From Steroidobacteraceae bacterium (GTDB lineage Bacteria; Pseudomonadota; Gammaproteobacteria; Steroidobacterales; Steroidobacteraceae), in the NCBI GenBank assembly GCA_021325695.1, contig JAJTCR010000289.1, positions 1 to 6,051 on the forward strand: a DNA stretch of 6,051 nucleotides. Direction: 5' to 3'. This document shows positions 3,956 to 6,051 of this stretch, in pieces. A program made the translations under genes and the position numbers. The notes under the pieces are model-generated. The model saw only the letters and a list, made by a program, of their open reading frames with translations. It was not told the DNA's origin and did not search any database. Each line of letters begins with the position of its first letter. The first letter of the stretch is position 1.

Positions 3956-6051
3956 TCAGTCTTCAATCTCCGGTGCAAGGCGCACGCCGCGCTCGTCGCG
4001 TATCAGGCCGCTCATCTGCGTGGACGCCTCCCCGGCAAACAGCGGCTCGGCCGGTTCGGGTTCACGCGTCGCCGGGACGTGCGACGCAACCACCCGAGCC
4101 GGCGCGGCGTAACCCTCGACCGGACTGCGTGGCACCTCGCCCGAGAAGGTGGGCGCGGTGGGAGCGATGAAACCGCCGATGCCATTGCCCTCCCCCGGTT
4201 GTCTGACCGCACCGTCACCACCCGTGCTGCGCGCCGCCTCGCCCGCACTGCGCGTGACCTCTCCCGCGGAAGCAGGGGAGGTGGATCGGAACTTGATGAT
4301 CTGCTTCCACGATCGAACCAGCGCATCGGCGAACACCAGCAGCAGGTCCCCGGGCTGGGCCATGTTGAGCCCGGCGTCGATCGCTTCCTGCTCGTCGGGA
4401 ATGATCGAGATGGCGCTCACCGGGACGCCGAGGTCCTGCAGCGCCGCGGACTGGATGCGCGGCACTTCGTCCGGGGCGCGATTGCGCAGGTCGTCGTCGC
4501 GTCGGCAGATGTAATGATCGAAGCGACCCGCGACCGCCTGCGCGATGGCGCGGAGGTCCTCGTCACGCCGATCGCCGGGCCCGGCCAGGACCACGATCCG
4601 TCGCCCGGTGGTGTCGAGGCGCGAGGCGAGGTCGGCGAGCGCCCCTACCGCGTGCGCGTTGTGGCCGTAATCGAACAGCACCTTGAACGGGTGCTCGTTG
4701 AAGACGTTCATGCGGCCGGGCGCCTGGAAGAACGTCGAGTCGAACGTGCGCAGGCCCTGGCGGATCGCGTCGAGCTTGATACCGAGCGAAAACGCCATCG
4801 CGGCCGCGAACATCGCGTTCTGCACGTTGTGCATCGCGCGGCCTTCGAGCGTGGCCGGGATCAGGTGGGTCCAGACGAGCGGGATGTGGCCGCCGCGGTC
4901 GTACAGCGTGATCATCTGCCCGTTGACGCCGGCCTCGAGCGCGCAGGCGCGGCCGCCCGCCCGGATGTGCTCGCGCACGAGTTCGTGCTGCGGGTTCATC
5001 GTCACGTAACAGATCGTCGTCGCCTCGGTGTGCCCAGCCATCCGCAGCACGAGCGGATCGTCGGCGTTCAGCACCGCGCAATCGCTGGCGACCTCGACGA
5101 CGACCCGCTTGACCTCGGCCAGTTGCTCGAGCGTGTCGATGCCCTTGAGGCCGAGGTGGTCGCTCTGCACGTTCAGCACCGCGCCCACGTTCACCTCCGG
5201 CACGCCCATGCCGGCACGCAGCAGGCCCCCGCGCGCCGTCTCGAGGATCGCCATGTCGATCTGCGGGTCGGCGAGGACCATGCGCGCCGAGACGGGGCCC
5301 GTCATGTCGCCGGCGACCGTGCGCCGGCCGTCGATGTAGACGCCGTCGGTCGTCGTGAGACCGGGTGTGAACCCCGCCATCTTGGTGACGTGCGCGAGCA
5401 TGCGCGCGGTCGTCGTCTTGCCATTGGTGCCGGTGAGCGCGGCAATCGGCACGCGCGAGGGCATGCCGGGCGGGAACAGCATGTCGATCACCGGGCCCGC
5501 GACGTCGCGGGGAGTGCCCTCGCTCGGTGCGACGTGCATGCGGAAACCGGGCGCTGCGTTGACTTCGCAGATGCCCCCGCCGGTGTCGCGATAGCTCTCG
5601 CTGATGTCCTTGGTCAGGAAATCGACGCCGCCCACGTCGAGGCCGACCGCGCGCACCGCGCGCACCGCCATGTCGCGATTGTCGGGATGGATGATGTCGG
5701 TGACGTCCGTGGCGGTGCCGCCGGTCGACAGGTTGGCGGTCGAGCGCAGGTAGACGACGTGGCCGGACGGCGGCACCGATTCCGGCGTCAGGCCCGCCCG
5801 CTCGAGCATCTTGAGTGCCTGTGCGTCGATTTCTAGACGCGTGAGTACTTTTTCGTGCCCGACACCGCGGCGCGGGTCCTGGTTCACGATCTCGACCAGT
5901 TCCGCCACGTCGTGCTTGCCGTCGCCGACGACGTGACCGGGCGTCCGGCGCGTCGCAGCGACGAGTTCGCCGTTGACGACGAGCAGGCGGTGATCGTCGC
6001 CTTCGAGGAACGTTTCGACGATCACGGACCGCGAATGCTCACGCGCGACGT
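3956..6051 (-). CDS. cphA: Cyanophycin synthetase, 5' end beyond the window
   Basis: CphA makes cyanophycin, a cytoplasmic storage polymer with a polyaspartate backbone carrying arginine on each side chain, using ATP at two active sites. The visible 697 residues lack the N-terminal domain and the start of ATP-grasp, roughly 280 residues judged against cyanobacterial CphA. Counting from the first full codon at 6049, the ATP-grasp part includes VIVETFLEGDDHR (9-21), HVVGDG (39-44), NLSTGG (106-111) and EVNAAPGFRMHVAPS (162-176). The Mur ligase part has P-loop GTNGKTTT (207-214), LETARGGLLRAG (269-280), SDHLGL (296-301), LNADDPLV (327-334), PGRMNVF (444-450), DYGHNAHA (460-467) and GPGDRRDEDL (490-499). 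All landmarks are intact. The last 109 residues form a disordered-looking tail rich in Ala, Gly, Pro, Ser and Glu. The frame stays open to the right edge, so the GTG at 6025 is internal. The CphA-like gene follows one base after the stop, in the same transcript. Confidence 0.95.
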   Translation of the reverse strand, partial: VAREHSRSVIVETFLEGDDHRLLVVNGELVAATRRTPGHVVGDGKHDVAELVEIVNQDPRRGVGHEKVLTRLEIDAQALKMLERAGLTPESVPPSGHVVYLRSTANLSTGGTATDVTDIIHPDNRDMAVRAVRAVGLDVGGVDFLTKDISESYRDTGGGICEVNAAPGFRMHVAPSEGTPRDVAGPVIDMLFPPGMPSRVPIAALTGTNGKTTTARMLAHVTKMAGFTPGLTTTDGVYIDGRRTVAGDMTGPVSARMVLADPQIDMAILETARGGLLRAGMGVPEVNVGAVLNVQSDHLGLKGIDTLEQLAEVKRVVVEVASDCAVLNADDPLVLRMAGHTEATTICYVTMNPQHELVREHIRAGGRACALEAGVNGQMITLYDRGGHIPLVWTHLIPATLEGRAMHNVQNAMFAAAMAFSLGIKLDAIRQGLRTFDSTFFQAPGRMNVFNEHPFKVLFDYGHNAHAVGALADLASRLDTTGRRIVVLAGPGDRRDEDLRAIAQAVAGRFDHYICRRDDDLRNRAPDEVPRIQSAALQDLGVPVSAISIIPDEQEAIDAGLNMAQPGDLLLVFADALVRSWKQIIKFRSTSPASAGEVTRSAGEAARSTGGDGAVRQPGEGNGIGGFIAPTAPTFSGEVPRSPVEGYAAPARVVASHVPATREPEPAEPLFAGEASTQMSGLIRDERGVRLAPEIED

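Noticed and set aside
1798..4170. Very long plus-strand open frame opposite the Mur ligase genes
   Set aside because: Long antisense frames are expected in high-GC coding DNA. The translation is rich in Arg, His, Val and Gly without domains, and the opposite strand carries clear family motifs.
4079..5836. Long plus-strand open frame opposite cphA
   Set aside because: It is a shadow of cphA. The Arg/His/Val/Asp-biased translation is the mirror of GC-rich codons, and no family is recognisable.
6023..6025. GTG at 6025 as the start of cphA
   Set aside because: The frame is open to the window edge, and the preceding codons (VAREHSRS) continue the ATP-grasp homology, so this valine is internal.
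1..6051. CRISPR arrays, insertion sequences, phage genes or a new defence system
   Set aside because: I found no regularly spaced repeats, transposase, integrase or terminal repeats. Apart from the intron, the content is ordinary metabolic and housekeeping DNA.

Overview
The window is high-GC DNA, most likely from a betaproteobacterium or a related gammaproteobacterium. This rests on a cyanophycin synthetase followed by a CphA-like Mur ligase, and on a tRNA-Ile(CAU) split by a self-splicing intron at the site known from Azoarcus. The lineage call is inference; no marker gene in the window settles it.

Layout. On the + strand, 80-1246 encodes an exported PQQ-dependent aldose/sorbosone dehydrogenase. 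Forty-three bases after its stop lies a tRNA-Ile(CAU) gene (1290-1611), interrupted after anticodon base U36 by a 246-nt group I intron (1326-1571) with no ORF. I could fold the intron by hand: P1 to P9 are all present, and there is an extra 36-nt P7.1/P7.2-like block between P7 and P3'. A 168-bp convergent intergenic region with two GC-rich hairpins follows. On the - strand are a small periplasmic Spy/CpxP-family LTxxQ protein (1780-2199), a broken CphA-like Mur ligase (2319-3954), and the main cyanophycin synthetase cphA (3956 to the right edge, 5' end outside the window).

How they relate. cphA and the CphA-like gene are one base apart and clearly co-transcribed. The second gene has lost about 60 residues, including the start of the Mur ligase C-terminal domain, and changes frame at the same point. 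It is either a real pseudogene or an assembly deletion. Its wrong frame stays open through the intergenic gap and into the Spy gene, which makes a false 732-residue fusion frame. The Spy gene has its own strong ribosome binding site and signal peptide. The sugar dehydrogenase and the tRNA look like independent units.

The most unusual element is the intron. It shares its insertion site and CAU/GUG P1 with the Azoarcus intron but differs from it in architecture.
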